From Paracoccus sp. Z118 (GTDB lineage: Bacteria > Pseudomonadota > Alphaproteobacteria > Rhodobacterales > Rhodobacteraceae): 40,815 nucleotides of DNA. Every line of letters starts with the position of its first letter. Within the stretch, counting starts at the first letter, position 1. Below the pieces are notes generated by a model. The model was given only the letters and a program-made list of their open reading frames with translations. It had not been told where the DNA came from and ran no database searches. This document shows, one piece after another, positions 7,651 through 16,640 of this stretch. The position numbers were made by a program, and so were the translations under genes. Where the stretch lies: assembly GCF_019061185.1 (NCBI RefSeq), contig NZ_JAHQZU010000022.1:1-40815 (forward strand), in the 5' to 3' direction.

Positions 7651-8796
7651 ATGAAAACCCCGCCCTCCCGATTCCGATTCATTCCCGGGTTGATTTCCAA
7701 TTCGGTCAATTCGCCTTTTACGCGTTTCCCCCCGCGCCTGCGGGAAACCGCCGCCGCCGGTCTGGCCGCATTTGCGCTGAGCTTTGGCGCGGCGGGCTTC
7801 GGGGCGGCCGCCGCGCAGCCCGCCATTCCAGCCGATACACTGGGCCTTGCCGTGGGGCTGGACGCATTGCGCTGGCAGGACAGTTTCGATCTGCGGGACG
7901 AGTTCGCGGATTACAGGGCGATGGGGGTGCGCTGGCTGCGCACCGATCTCAACTGGGAAACGGTGCAGCAGGACGGGCCGGACAGCTTCGACTGGTCCGA
8001 GATGGACCGCATCGTCGATACGGCGGCGTCCTTCGGGATCTCGGTCCTGCCGGTCGTCGGCTCGACGCCGGAATGGGCGTGGGAAACGCCCGAGCAGATC
8101 ACGCCCCCCACCGATCCCGGCGCCTTCGGCCGCTTCATGTCCGAGGCGGTGCGCCGCTACGCCCCGCGCGGCATCCATGTCTGGGAAATCTGGAACGAGC
8201 CGAACCTGAAAGGTCCCTTCCCGCCCCGCCCCGATCCGGCGGCCTATGCCATGCTGCTGAAGGCGGCGGCCCCCGCGATCCGGGCGGCCGATCCGCAGGC
8301 GACGATCATCCTCGGCGGGCTGGCGGCGGCGAGCTCGACCGACCGCGGCGGCAGGGCGATGGCCGCGGCCGAGTTCCTGAACGCCGTCTACGAGGCGGGC
8401 GCGGGCGGGTCGTTCGATGCGGTCGGGTTTCACCCCTATACGGGCGACGATCTGCCCGACATCGGCGCGCGGCGCAGTTCCTGGGGGATGATGGCGGGGC
8501 CGATCCGCGACGTGATGGCCGCGCATGGCGATCAGGACATGCGGATCTGGATCACCGAATACGGCGCCCCGACCAACGAGGAGGAGGGCGGCGTCTCCGA
8601 GGCGCGGCAGGCCGAGCTGCTGGCCTCGGGCGTGCGGCTGGCGCGGGAGACGCCGTGGATCGGGCCGCTGTTCTGGTACAGCTACCGCGACCTCGGCACC
8701 GATCCCGACGACGCCGAGGACTGGTTCGGCCTGATGGCCGAGGACGGCCGCCCCAAGCCGGTGCGCGACACGCTGGAGCGTATCCTGTCCGAGTAA
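7651..8796 (+). CDS. Sec-exported glycoside hydrolase (clan A, GH39/PslG-like)
   Basis: A 381-residue protein with a long N-terminal region and a hydrophobic signal core (AAAGLAAFALSFGAAGF, residues 34-50) ending at an AAAAQ cleavage site near residue 55. The mature part is a TIM-barrel glycosidase: GVRWLRTDLNW near residue 95, WEIWNEPNLKG with acid/base Glu193, AVGFHPYTG near 270, and WITEYGAPT with nucleophile Glu313. Family members degrade or trim secreted polysaccharides (PslG of Pseudomonas, for example). ATG 7651 follows an AGGA site at a fitting distance, and the longer open frame upstream is antisense to the flippase. Placement in the exopolysaccharide locus suggests a periplasmic or extracellular enzyme acting on this polymer. 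Confidence 0.85.
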   Translation: MKTPPSRFRFIPGLISNSVNSPFTRFPPRLRETAAAGLAAFALSFGAAGFGAAAAQPAIPADTLGLAVGLDALRWQDSFDLRDEFADYRAMGVRWLRTDLNWETVQQDGPDSFDWSEMDRIVDTAASFGISVLPVVGSTPEWAWETPEQITPPTDPGAFGRFMSEAVRRYAPRGIHVWEIWNEPNLKGPFPPRPDPAAYAMLLKAAAPAIRAADPQATIILGGLAAASSTDRGGRAMAAAEFLNAVYEAGAGGSFDAVGFHPYTGDDLPDIGARRSSWGMMAGPIRDVMAAHGDQDMRIWITEYGAPTNEEEGGVSEARQAELLASGVRLARETPWIGPLFWYSYRDLGTDPDDAEDWFGLMAEDGRPKPVRDTLERILSE

Positions 8797-8826
8797 CCGC
8801 AGGCCCCTGCCCCGCGAAATTCCCCG

Positions 8827-9555
8827 TCAGGCCGCTCCGTCAGGCTCCCTCAGGTCCGGCGGCCCTCCCCGGATCGCGAAGCGCAGGACGCCGCCCGGCC
8901 CGGCCAGCACGCCCAGGGTCGCGTGCAGAAGGACCATCAGCCCCGTCATCTCCAGCGATTCCTCCAGCGTGGCCAGCAGGCTGTAGGCGGCGTTGTCCCA
9001 GCCATGCCGCGTCCAGTGGTCCGCGCCCAGCATCTCGACCCCGACCGCGCCGCCCACGAAGATCGCGCCCGCCAGCAGGAACAGCCCCGCGCTGCGCCGC
9101 GGCAGGGCCAGCAGGAACCGGCTGAACGCCACCCCCAGCACCACCACCAGCGCCAGCGCCGGAACGACCCAGGCGAAGCCCAGATAGCCGTCGGCCTCGA
9201 CCACCCGCGCCATCACGCCGTTGAGCCGCTCATGCACCTGCGCCGCCTCGTCATAGGTCATGAGCAGGAAGAACCCGGACAGGAAAAGCCAGTGCCAGCG
9301 CCATCTGCTGCGCCCGCCAAAGGCGAACAGCGCCACCATCCCCAGCGCGGCCATGTTCGCCGCCAGCAGCGCGAAGTTGAACAGCGTGGGCAGGTTCCCC
9401 TCTTCCTCGAACAGAAGCAGCCCGGCGATCCTGTGCAGCATGGCGTTGCCGGTGCCGTAGGTCAGCGCGCTGCCGGCGAGGCTGAGCAGCAGCACGATCA
9501 GGAAGCCCCGCCCGAGGATGGCGTCCACCTGCGAAAGCCGGATTCCCGGCGTCAT
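8827..9555 (-). CDS. Polytopic membrane protein with D-E-x4-H-E motif, unknown function
   Basis: About 242 residues with six predicted membrane helices (for instance FLIVLLLSLAGSALTYG and WVVPALALVVVLGVAFSRFL). Charged residues lie at membrane edges in YDEAAQVHERL (about residue 101), GVEMLGADHW and LEESLEM. The same pattern, D-[DE]-x4-H-E followed later by E-[DE]-x-L near the C-terminal helix, is seen in the two paralogous membrane proteins at 29.0-30.6 kb, so a distant relationship is likely. The start is uncertain: ATG 9555 precedes the first helix, while the frame stays open to 9669. It converges on the glycosidase gene. No function is known to me; conserved D/E/H within a membrane bundle hints at metal binding. 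Confidence 0.65.
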   Translation of the reverse strand: MTPGIRLSQVDAILGRGFLIVLLLSLAGSALTYGTGNAMLHRIAGLLLFEEEGNLPTLFNFALLAANMAALGMVALFAFGGRSRWRWHWLFLSGFFLLMTYDEAAQVHERLNGVMARVVEADGYLGFAWVVPALALVVVLGVAFSRFLLALPRRSAGLFLLAGAIFVGGAVGVEMLGADHWTRHGWDNAAYSLLATLEESLEMTGLMVLLHATLGVLAGPGGVLRFAIRGGPPDLREPDGAA

Positions 9556-10025
9556 GCGGCCGATCCCGTGCCCCTTCGCCCGCCAGCCGGCGCCCGGTCC
9601 ATGTCCGCCAGTGTCATGCCGCTTTCCCTCCCTGCGGAAGACCTCCCCTGCGCGGCCCGAGTCCATCAAGCCTGCGCCGCGCCGGCCGCTGCCGTCAATC
9701 CTTCATCAAATCTTCATCCGGCCATGATGATACAGTCATGAAGCGAGTCGCGGAATCGGGCGCGGGGCCTCGGCTGACGCGGATGTGACCCCGCCCGGCC
9801 CCCACGCAGCAAGGGCGCAGCAGGGAAAGGAACGGGATCGGCAAGGAAAATCACCGGGGAATCAACGCCGCAGGCCGCGAACGGCTGGAAATCGCCGCCC
9901 GCCCGACCGCCCCGTTGCGGTGGCGCCGCGGCGGCCGATAAACACCCGTCTTCGCTTTCAGGCGGCGACGACCTGAACGGCGGGCGAGTCGCCTGCCGGA
10001 TGACAGTGCAAGGCATCGAGAAAAC
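9556..10025. other. Non-coding stretch upstream of the type I secretion operon
   Basis: No convincing gene is present. It presumably contains the promoters for the divergent membrane protein and secretion genes. The only structure I see is a relatively AT-rich patch at 9701-9742 with two CTTCATC-type direct repeats and a small CATGA/TCATG inverted repeat at 9722-9739, a possible operator. The short open frames in this stretch are arginine/proline-rich and look random. Confidence 0.45.
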
Positions 10026-11798
10026 ATGGTCCAGACATCACAAGACGGTCTGCGGGAGCTTCGTTCGGCCCGGTCGGCGGGGTGGCATCTGCTGTTCTGG
10101 GTGGCGCTGTTCTCGGCGGCGGTGAACCTTCTGAACCTGACCGGCCCGCTGTTCATGATGCAGGTCTATGACCGCGTTCTGGGCAGCCGCTCGGTCGAGA
10201 CGCTGGCGGCGCTGTTCGTGCTGGTGGCGTTCCTGTTCCTGATGATGGGGCTGCTGGATCTGGCCCGCAACCGGGTGATGGCGCGGCTGGCCGCGCGGTT
10301 CCACGACCGGCTGGAGGTGCGGGTCTTCGGCGCGGCGCTTCAGGAAGGCGCGGCCAGCGGCAACGCCTCGGCCTCGCAGGCGGGGCTGTCGGATCTGGAA
10401 TCGATCCAGCGGCTGATCTCCTCGCCGGTGCTGCTGGCGCTGTTCGACCTGCCCTGGGCGCCGATGTTCCTGGCCGGGCTGTTCATCTTCCACCCGCTGC
10501 TGGGGGTGGTCGCCTGCCTCGGCGGGGTGGTGCTGGTGATCGCCGCGCTGCTCAACCAGATGATGGCGCAGGCCCCGCTGCGGCAGTCCTTCGCCGCCGG
10601 CCAGCAGGCCGACCGCTCGGCCGCGCTCTACCGCGACGAGGGCGAGCTGATCGGCGCGCTGGGGATGCGCGGGGCCAGCCTGACGCGCTGGCAGCGCCTG
10701 CGCGCCCGCGCCGCCGAATTCGGGATGCAGGGCACCGACCGCTCGGCCGCCTTCACCGTGTTTTCCCGCACCTTCCGGCTGTTCCTGCAAAGCGCGCTGC
10801 TGGCCGCCGGGGCCTGGCTGGTGCTGCAAGGCAAGCTGACGCCCGGCGCGATGATCGCCGCCTCGATCCTGATGGGCCGGGCGCTGGCCCCGATCGAGCA
10901 GATCGTCGGCGGCTGGTCCCTGATCCAGCGGGCGCAGGACGGCTGGGCCCGGCTCGGCCGGCTGCTCTCGCGCCGCCCCGCGCCCGCGCCCCGCACGCCC
11001 CTGCCCCGCCCCGCGGCGCGGCTGGAGGTTTCCGGCCTGACCGTGGTGCCGCCCGGCGCGAACGCCCCGACCCTGCGCGGCGTCGGCTTCGCCGTGCAGC
11101 CGGGGCAGGCGCTGGGGGTGATCGGCTCGTCGGGGGCGGGCAAGTCCACGCTGGCGCGGGCGCTGATCGGCGCCTGGCCGCCCGCCGGGGGCGCGATCCG
11201 TCTGGATGGCGCGACGCTGGACCAATACGACCCCGACGTGCTGGGAAGCCTCATCGGCTACCTGCCCCAGCAGGTGACGCTGTTCGACGGCACCGTGGCC
11301 GAGAATATCGCCCGCCTCTCGCCTTCCCCCGACGCGGCCGCCGTGGTCCGCGCCGCGACCCAGGCCGCCGCCCACCGGATGATCCTCGACCTGCCGCAGG
11401 GCTACGACACGCCGGTCGCGCAGGCCGGGGCGCGGCTGTCCGGCGGCCAGATCCAGCGGATCGGACTGGCCCGCGCGCTTTACCGCGACCCCGCGCTGTT
11501 CGTGCTGGACGAGCCGAACTCCAACCTCGACAACGAAGGCTCGCAGGCGCTCAACCTCGCCATCCGGCAGATCAAGGCGCGCGGCGGGGCGGTCATCATC
11601 ATGGCCCACCGCCCGGCCGCCATCGCCGAATGCGACCTGCTGCTGGTGATGGAGGGCGGGTCCGTCCGCGCCTTCGGCCCGCGCGACGAGGTGCTGCGCA
11701 CCACCGTCCGCAACGCCGAGGACATCGCCCGCCCCGCCAGCGCCGGTCCCGCCATCACTGGCCCCACTGGCCCTGCCCGCGCCGGAGGCATCGCATGA
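10026..11798 (+). CDS. Type I secretion ABC transporter (PrtD/HlyB-like)
   Basis: A 590-residue fused permease-ATPase. Hydrophobic segments around residues 20-45, 58-80, 135-185 and 255-275 form the membrane domain, and there is no N-terminal peptidase domain. The ATPase part has Walker A GSSGAGKST (367-375), a Q-loop in GYLPQQ (411-416), signature LSGGQ (471-475), Walker B LFVLDEP (491-497) and the switch histidine in MAHRP. This is the PrtD subfamily that exports RTX and serralysin-type proteins in one step out of the cell with an HlyD adaptor and TolC. The stop overlaps the adaptor start (ATGA). Likely cargo in the window: the glycosidase at 22.6 kb and the esterase at 38.6 kb. No TolC-type gene is present. 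Confidence 0.93.
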   Translation: MVQTSQDGLRELRSARSAGWHLLFWVALFSAAVNLLNLTGPLFMMQVYDRVLGSRSVETLAALFVLVAFLFLMMGLLDLARNRVMARLAARFHDRLEVRVFGAALQEGAASGNASASQAGLSDLESIQRLISSPVLLALFDLPWAPMFLAGLFIFHPLLGVVACLGGVVLVIAALLNQMMAQAPLRQSFAAGQQADRSAALYRDEGELIGALGMRGASLTRWQRLRARAAEFGMQGTDRSAAFTVFSRTFRLFLQSALLAAGAWLVLQGKLTPGAMIAASILMGRALAPIEQIVGGWSLIQRAQDGWARLGRLLSRRPAPAPRTPLPRPAARLEVSGLTVVPPGANAPTLRGVGFAVQPGQALGVIGSSGAGKSTLARALIGAWPPAGGAIRLDGATLDQYDPDVLGSLIGYLPQQVTLFDGTVAENIARLSPSPDAAAVVRAATQAAAHRMILDLPQGYDTPVAQAGARLSGGQIQRIGLARALYRDPALFVLDEPNSNLDNEGSQALNLAIRQIKARGGAVIIMAHRPAAIAECDLLLVMEGGSVRAFGPRDEVLRTTVRNAEDIARPASAGPAITGPTGPARAGGIA

Positions 11799-13240
11799 CC
11801 CGCCCGATCCTGCATCTGGCCGACGCCACCCCCGGCGCGGCGCAGCCCGCCCCACGCCCGGCAGCGCGTCCCGCCGCCCCGACCGGCGGCGCGACCGGCG
11901 GCACAAACGCCCCCCGCGCGCCCCAGCCCGCCAGCGCCGAACCCCCGCGCCCCGGCTGGCCTGTCGGCCGCTCGCTGGCGCTCGGCATCCTCAGCCTGCT
12001 GGTGCTGGTCGTCGGCTTCGGCGGATGGGCCGTCACCTCGCGCATCTCGGGCGCCGTGGTCGCCCCCGGCCAGATCGAGGTCGAGCAGCAGCGGCAGGTC
12101 GTCCAGCACCCCGATGGCGGCGTGGTGGACGCGATCCTCGTGCGCAGCGGCCAGCGGGTCGAGGCGGGCGAGCCGCTGATCCGGCTCGACGGCCAGCTTC
12201 TGCGGACCGAACTCGCCATCGTCGAGGGCCAGTATTTCGAGATTCTCGCCCGCCGCGGCCGGCTCGAGGCCGAGCGCGATCAGGCCGACGCGCCGCAATT
12301 CCCCGCCGACCTGATCCAGACCGCCGCCGGCCGCCCCGATCTTCAGGGGCTGATCGACGGGCAGGCGGGCCTGTTCGCCGCCCGCCGCGACACGCTGCGT
12401 CAGTCGCTGGAGCAGCTGGAAACCCAGTCCGAGCAGGTCGCCCAGCAGATCGACGGCATCGACGCCCAGACCGAGGCGGTCCGCACCCAGCGGGCGCTGA
12501 TCGAACGCGAGCTGACCGACCAGCGCAGCCTGCTGTCCAAGGGGCTGGCGCAGGCCACCCGCGTCCTGGCGCTGGAACGCGAGGCGGCCAGCCTCGACGG
12601 CCGTCTGGGCGAACTCGCCGCCTCGCGCGCCCAGGGGGAAACCCGGCGCACCGAGATCGGCATCACCCGCCTGCAACAGACCTCCGAGCGGCGCGAGAAC
12701 GCCGAGACGGAGCTTGGCGATCTCGGCTATCGCGAGCTGGAACTGGCCGAGCGCCGCCGCTCGCTCAGCGACCAGATCGCCCGGCTGGACATCCGCGCGC
12801 CCGTTGCGGGGGTGGTGCATGAATTGCAGGTGACGACCCCGCGCTCGGTCATCCGGCCCGCCGATCCGATCCTCTATCTCGTGCCGCAGGACCGCCCGCT
12901 GGTGGTCGCGGCGCGGGTGCAGCCGATCCATGTGGACGAGGTGCATACCGGCCAGCCGGTGGTGCTGCGCCTGTCGGCCTTCTCCAGCCGCACCACGCCC
13001 GAGATCGGGGGCGTGCTGTCGCAGATCTCGGCCGACGCGGTGGTCGATCCGGCCACCAACCTGCCCTATTACCGGGCCGAGGTGACGATCCCCACCGACC
13101 AGCTGGCCCGCCTGGGCGATCTGGATCTGGTCCCCGGCATGCCCGCCGAGGTCTTCATCCAGACCGGCGAGCGCAGCCCCATGGCCTACTTCCTCAAACC
13201 CCTCGCCGACTACTTCACGCGGGCGTTCCGGGAGACCTGA
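11795..13240 (+). CDS. Type I secretion adaptor (HlyD/PrtE family)
   Basis: A 481-residue membrane fusion protein. A proline/alanine-rich cytosolic N-terminus of about 55 residues, longer than usual, precedes one membrane helix (residues 59-80). Next comes the first lipoyl half (GQIEVEQQRQVVQHPDGGVV), then a long coiled-coil hairpin (about 150-350, rich in Q, E, R and L), the second lipoyl half (LDIRAPVAGVVHELQV) and the beta-barrel region (VVAARVQPIHVDEVHTGQ). The final helix is short (MAYFLKPLADYFTRAF). ATG 11795 overlaps the transporter stop by four bases, so the pair is translationally coupled. It bridges the ABC transporter to an outer-membrane channel encoded elsewhere. Confidence 0.92.
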   Translation: MTRPILHLADATPGAAQPAPRPAARPAAPTGGATGGTNAPRAPQPASAEPPRPGWPVGRSLALGILSLLVLVVGFGGWAVTSRISGAVVAPGQIEVEQQRQVVQHPDGGVVDAILVRSGQRVEAGEPLIRLDGQLLRTELAIVEGQYFEILARRGRLEAERDQADAPQFPADLIQTAAGRPDLQGLIDGQAGLFAARRDTLRQSLEQLETQSEQVAQQIDGIDAQTEAVRTQRALIERELTDQRSLLSKGLAQATRVLALEREAASLDGRLGELAASRAQGETRRTEIGITRLQQTSERRENAETELGDLGYRELELAERRRSLSDQIARLDIRAPVAGVVHELQVTTPRSVIRPADPILYLVPQDRPLVVAARVQPIHVDEVHTGQPVVLRLSAFSSRTTPEIGGVLSQISADAVVDPATNLPYYRAEVTIPTDQLARLGDLDLVPGMPAEVFIQTGERSPMAYFLKPLADYFTRAFRET

Positions 13241-13588
13241 GGCAGAGGGGGCGGCCGACTCTGCGCCGCCCTCTTCCGGCCCCCCGCACCGCCGGATCGG
13301 TGTCGCGACACGCGGACGGTGTGGCGGCTCCGGTATTATTTCCCGCTTCGCGCGAAAATCGCCCGCAGCAGCGCAAATCCGCCGATTGTGATCGGCCGGA
13401 TTGCGAAATGATGCGTCAAAAATTTTTCTTTTATTTCAAAAGCATAGATTAATTCGCCCAGAAATTACCCGCTCCGGTTGATTAACTCCCCATTTGCTCA
13501 CCCAAAAACAAACGTGGTTAACTCGCCCCAGCGTTAAGGTTAACAAGTTCTGCTCCATCTGTTGGTGCAGAGTGGGGTTGTTTTGCAA
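13241..13588 (+). promoter_or_regulatory. AT-rich control region with repeated TTAAyTC(g)CCC motif
   Basis: This intergenic stretch drops sharply in GC from about 13405 on. It holds three similar sites, ATTAATTCGCCC (13448), ATTAACTCCCC (13481) and GTTAACTCGCCCC (13517), spaced 33 and 36 bp, plus a GTTAAGGTTAAC (13533-13544) just before the gene. The spacing, about three helical turns, suggests one face of the DNA bound by a regulator of the sugar transferase gene. I cannot name the regulator. GTTAAC is also compatible with CtrA-type half-sites, but the spacing of the full CtrA site is not met. Confidence 0.5.
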
Positions 13589-14284
13589 ATGTCCGACGTC
13601 AACGAACTGTCCACCCGGACTGTGCGCCCGATAAAGGTGAGTCCAGCAGACCCGGATGATATCAAGCCAACCCTGTATTCCCGTTATTTCAAACGGGCGC
13701 TCGACGTCATTCTGTCCATCGCCATCCTGCCGATATTCCTGCCGCTGATCGCCCTGCTGGCGATAGCCGTATTCCTGTCCGATTTCCGCAATCCGTTCTT
13801 CTCGCATAAACGGGTCGGCCAGGACGGGCGGATGTTCGGCTGCCTGAAATTGCGCTCGATGGTCGTCGGCGCGGAAAACCTGCTGCCCGAATTGCTGAAA
13901 GGCTCGCCGGAACGGCAGAAGGAATGGGACGAATCCCAGAAGCTGGACGACGATCCCCGGATCACCCGGGTGGGGGCGTTCCTGCGCCGGACCAGCCTCG
14001 ACGAGCTGCCGCAGCTTTTCAACGTCCTGCGCGGCGACATGAGCCTGGTCGGCCCGCGCCCGATCGTGCCGGACGAGCTGCGCCGCTATGGCCGGGACGC
14101 CGCGACCTATCTGCGCCTGCGGCCCGGCGTCACCGGCATGTGGCAGACCGCCGGCCGCAACGACGTGTCCTATGCCGAGCGGGTCCACATGGACGTGGAA
14201 TACGAACGCAACATCCTGTTCTGGATGGACATGAAGATCATGGCGCTGACGGTGGTGGCGGTCCTGCACAAGACCGGCCGCTGA
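13589..14284 (+). CDS. Initiating sugar-phosphate transferase (ExoY/PssA family)
   Basis: A 231-residue bacterial sugar transferase that places the first sugar phosphate on undecaprenyl phosphate, starting repeat-unit assembly. It has a single membrane-embedded helix at about 37-63 (ALDVILSIAILPIFLPLIAL), then family motifs: FSHKRVGQDG, FGCLKLRSM, RRTSLDELPQLFNVLRGDMS, LVGPRP and RPGVTGMWQ. The length is typical for the short ExoY-type enzymes without the extra N-terminal helices of WbaP. ATG 13589 is preferred; the frame extends to a TTG at 13562. It is transcribed alone, convergent with the polymerase operon, and preceded by the repeated TTAA motif region. Confidence 0.93.
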   Translation: MSDVNELSTRTVRPIKVSPADPDDIKPTLYSRYFKRALDVILSIAILPIFLPLIALLAIAVFLSDFRNPFFSHKRVGQDGRMFGCLKLRSMVVGAENLLPELLKGSPERQKEWDESQKLDDDPRITRVGAFLRRTSLDELPQLFNVLRGDMSLVGPRPIVPDELRRYGRDAATYLRLRPGVTGMWQTAGRNDVSYAERVHMDVEYERNILFWMDMKIMALTVVAVLHKTGR

Positions 14285-14313
14285 AGGCCCCTGCCCCCCG
14301 CCTACGCCCCGGC

Positions 14314-15729
14314 CTACGCCCCCGCCTTCTGCCGGGGCGTGCGCCACAGCGCCAATCCCACGCCGAGCGCGATCCAGCCGCCGAAAAAGCGGAAGCTGTC
14401 GATGCTGGCCCCCAGCATCAGCCAGCCGGTCAGCGTCATCGCCACCGCCAGATGCAGCCGCCCCGCAGGGCTTGCCCCGGACGCCCGCGCCAGCGAGCGC
14501 AGCAGCAGCGGCACGATCATCGCCAGCCACAGCAGATAGCCCAGCAGCCCCGTCTCGGCCAGCAACCGGACATGCAGCGAATAGGCCGGCGGCCAGGTCA
14601 GCCCGGTGTCGGCGGCGGTGGCATAGCGGCGCACCTCCCAGCTGCGCAGGTCCTCGGCGCGGATGTGATAGGGATAGTTGAACCCGTATTGCCCCAGCCC
14701 GACGCCCAGCAGCGGCCGCTCCTCGGCCATGGACAGCCCGGCGCGGATCGCGGCCATGCGGGTGATGTTGGACACGTTCTCGGTCACGCCCGGCGTGGGG
14801 TCGATCAGCCCGTCCATGCTGCCATAGCGGATCAGGTTGCTGCCCTTCTCCATCACCGAGCTCTGCACGCTGGGGATCATCATCGTCGTCAGCAGCACCA
14901 GCGCGGCGGCCGTCGCGGCATGGACGATCAGGTCCTTGCGGTGGCGGAAGAAGCCCAGCAGCAGCAGCATGAACTGCACCGCGACCACCAGCATCGCGGT
15001 GCGCGATTGCAGCAGCAGCATCAGCACGACGACGATGCCGGCGACCAGCGCCACCCGGCGCGGGCTGCCCCCCGTCAGGGCGAAGGGGAAGATGAAGGTC
15101 AGCATGACCGCCGCCCATGACGCCTCGAACGCGGTCATCCGCAGCCGCGTCGCATAGTAGCCGCTGGTATCCGCATGGATCACCAGCGACAGCGCCTGAT
15201 GGACATGGCTCAAGCCCGGCAGCCCCACCCACGAGGCGACCTCGAACACCGCCACCCCGGCCATCACCAGCAGCGCGATCCACGCCCCGCGCGAGATGGC
15301 GGGCAGCCCGCCCCGCACCGCGAAGTTGAAGAACATCAGCGTCACCACCGGCCCCATCGCCACGGCCATCGCCTGCGTGATGACCCGGCTCATGCCGCTG
15401 CGTTCCTTGTACCAGGCGGTCGAGATCTCGGCGAAGTTGCTGGCGACGCCCAGCACGATGACCAGCAGGAAGGCCAGCGTCAGCGCGAAGAACACGCGCG
15501 GCACCGCGATCCGCCCCGGCCGGCGCAGGAAATACAGCAGGGCCAGCGGCACCGCATAGACGAAGCCGTCATTGGCCATCTCGCCCACGGGCAGCAGCGG
15601 GTGCAGGTCGTTGAAGACCGTGGCGACGACCAGCAGCACGATCAGCGCCGGCATCCACGACGCCGCGCGGTCTGCCGGCATCGCCGGGGCCCCCATCCTG
15701 CCGGGGGCGGCTCCGGCGGCGGCGAGCAT
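14314..15729 (-). CDS. Wzy-type polysaccharide polymerase / O-antigen ligase family
   Basis: A 471-residue inner-membrane protein with about 11-12 hydrophobic helices. The large periplasmic loop of the Wzy_C family lies at about residues 300-390 and includes RPLLGVGLGQYGFNYPYHI, the typical G-x-G-x-x-x-[FY] motif, and the later LAETGLLGYLLWLAM helix. Such proteins polymerise lipid-linked repeat units or ligate chains to an acceptor. With a flippase, PCP and export protein nearby, polymerase is the likely role. The gene starts 13 bp after the preceding glycosyltransferase and is the last gene of the minus-strand operon beginning at 20019. Confidence 0.85.
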   Translation of the reverse strand: MLAAAGAAPGRMGAPAMPADRAASWMPALIVLLVVATVFNDLHPLLPVGEMANDGFVYAVPLALLYFLRRPGRIAVPRVFFALTLAFLLVIVLGVASNFAEISTAWYKERSGMSRVITQAMAVAMGPVVTLMFFNFAVRGGLPAISRGAWIALLVMAGVAVFEVASWVGLPGLSHVHQALSLVIHADTSGYYATRLRMTAFEASWAAVMLTFIFPFALTGGSPRRVALVAGIVVVLMLLLQSRTAMLVVAVQFMLLLLGFFRHRKDLIVHAATAAALVLLTTMMIPSVQSSVMEKGSNLIRYGSMDGLIDPTPGVTENVSNITRMAAIRAGLSMAEERPLLGVGLGQYGFNYPYHIRAEDLRSWEVRRYATAADTGLTWPPAYSLHVRLLAETGLLGYLLWLAMIVPLLLRSLARASGASPAGRLHLAVAMTLTGWLMLGASIDSFRFFGGWIALGVGLALWRTPRQKAGA

Positions 15730-15742
15730 TATTTCCCGGCCT

Positions 15743-16639
15743 TCATTTCCACGCCCTTTTCTTGACGGCGGTCAGCCAGCCGAAGGGGATCGCCATGAAC
15801 AGCGCCGTCCGCGCCAGCCCCGCCCAGGCATGCGGATCGGTCCACGAGAAGTAATCCCGCTGAATCCGCATCCGCGACACCAGGTTGCGCTTGCGCTTGG
15901 CCGCCGTGGTGCCGGTCTCGCTGACGATATACTGGGTCAGCACCTCGGGGATGTTGGCCAGCCGCCAGCGCCGGCCCATGCGGATGAACAGGTCGTAATC
16001 CTCGGCCGTCTTGTAGCGGTCCGAATACAGCCCCACGTCGCGCAGCGCCTCGGCCCGGATCATGATGGTGGGGTGCAGCAGCGCGGGAACATAGCGTTGA
16101 TGGCGCAGCATCCGGTCGTGCTCGGTCGGAAAGCGCAGGGTGAACAGGTAGTCGCCCTCGTCGTTCACGCAGCGCGCCCAGGTGCCGACCATGCCGACAT
16201 CGGGGTTCGCGTCCAGATACGCCTCCTGCCGCTCGAACCGCCCCGGCAGCGGCAGGTCGCCGCAATCCAGCCGGGCGACGTGGCGGTACCCCCGGATCAG
16301 GATCGTCTTGAGCCCCGCGTTCAGCGCATGCTCGATCCCCCGGTTCCGGTCCAGCCGGTGCAGCGTGACATCGTGGCTGCCATAACGCGGGGCGCATTCG
16401 ATGGGCACGGGCGAGCCGTCATCCACCACGACGATATCGAAGGGATGGCTCTCGGCCCCCAGAACCTCCAGCGTCCCGGCCAGCCCCGCCTGATCCTTGT
16501 AGACCGGGATCAGCACGCAAAGGTCAGCCGCCGCATCCGGCCCGCCGCCCCGTCCCATCTTCTGTCCCGAAATATCCTCCGGGGGTCTGGGGGTGGAAAA
16601 CCCCCAGCGCTCCGCCTCCACCCGCTCAGCCGCCGCCAT
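15743..16639 (-). CDS. Family 2 glycosyltransferase
   Basis: A GT-A fold transferase of 298 residues (from ATG 16639). Motifs: LCVLIPVYKD (nucleotide-binding strand), IVVVDDGSP, HVARLDCGDLPLP (DxD-like DCGD), and YKTAEDYDLFIRMGR with the catalytic-base acidic residues. A C-terminal hydrophobic patch may contact the membrane. ATG 16639 has a strong GGAGGG site and comes 1 bp after the PCP stop. However, the first 27 codons run through a copy of the intergenic repeat (16561-16612), so the alternative start at 16558 (MGRGGG), just outside the repeat, may give the functional N-terminus. It adds one sugar of the repeat unit; donor and linkage cannot be told. Confidence 0.88.
   Translation of the reverse strand: MAAAERVEAERWGFSTPRPPEDISGQKMGRGGGPDAAADLCVLIPVYKDQAGLAGTLEVLGAESHPFDIVVVDDGSPVPIECAPRYGSHDVTLHRLDRNRGIEHALNAGLKTILIRGYRHVARLDCGDLPLPGRFERQEAYLDANPDVGMVGTWARCVNDEGDYLFTLRFPTEHDRMLRHQRYVPALLHPTIMIRAEALRDVGLYSDRYKTAEDYDLFIRMGRRWRLANIPEVLTQYIVSETGTTAAKRKRNLVSRMRIQRDYFSWTDPHAWAGLARTALFMAIPFGWLTAVKKRAWK
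16561..16612 (-). repeat. Rhodobacterial intergenic element inside a coding frame
   Basis: The minus strand reads CTGGGGGTTTTCCACCCCCA, then GACCCCCGGAGGATATTTCG, the same C-rich block plus GGATATTT signature as at 4793, 4949 and 28657. Here it lies between the PCP gene and the conserved part of the glycosyltransferase and is translated if ATG 16639 is used. It may attenuate transcription within the operon. Confidence 0.55.
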
Positions 16640-16640
16640 C

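Noticed and set aside
9701..9742. Pho-box-like direct repeats (CTTCATC)
   Set aside because: The repeats do not match the CTGTCAT-type consensus or its 11-bp period closely enough to name a regulator.
13441..13545. CtrA binding site before the sugar transferase
   Set aside because: TTAA elements are present but not with the 7-bp spacing of the full CtrA site, so I only report an unnamed operator candidate.
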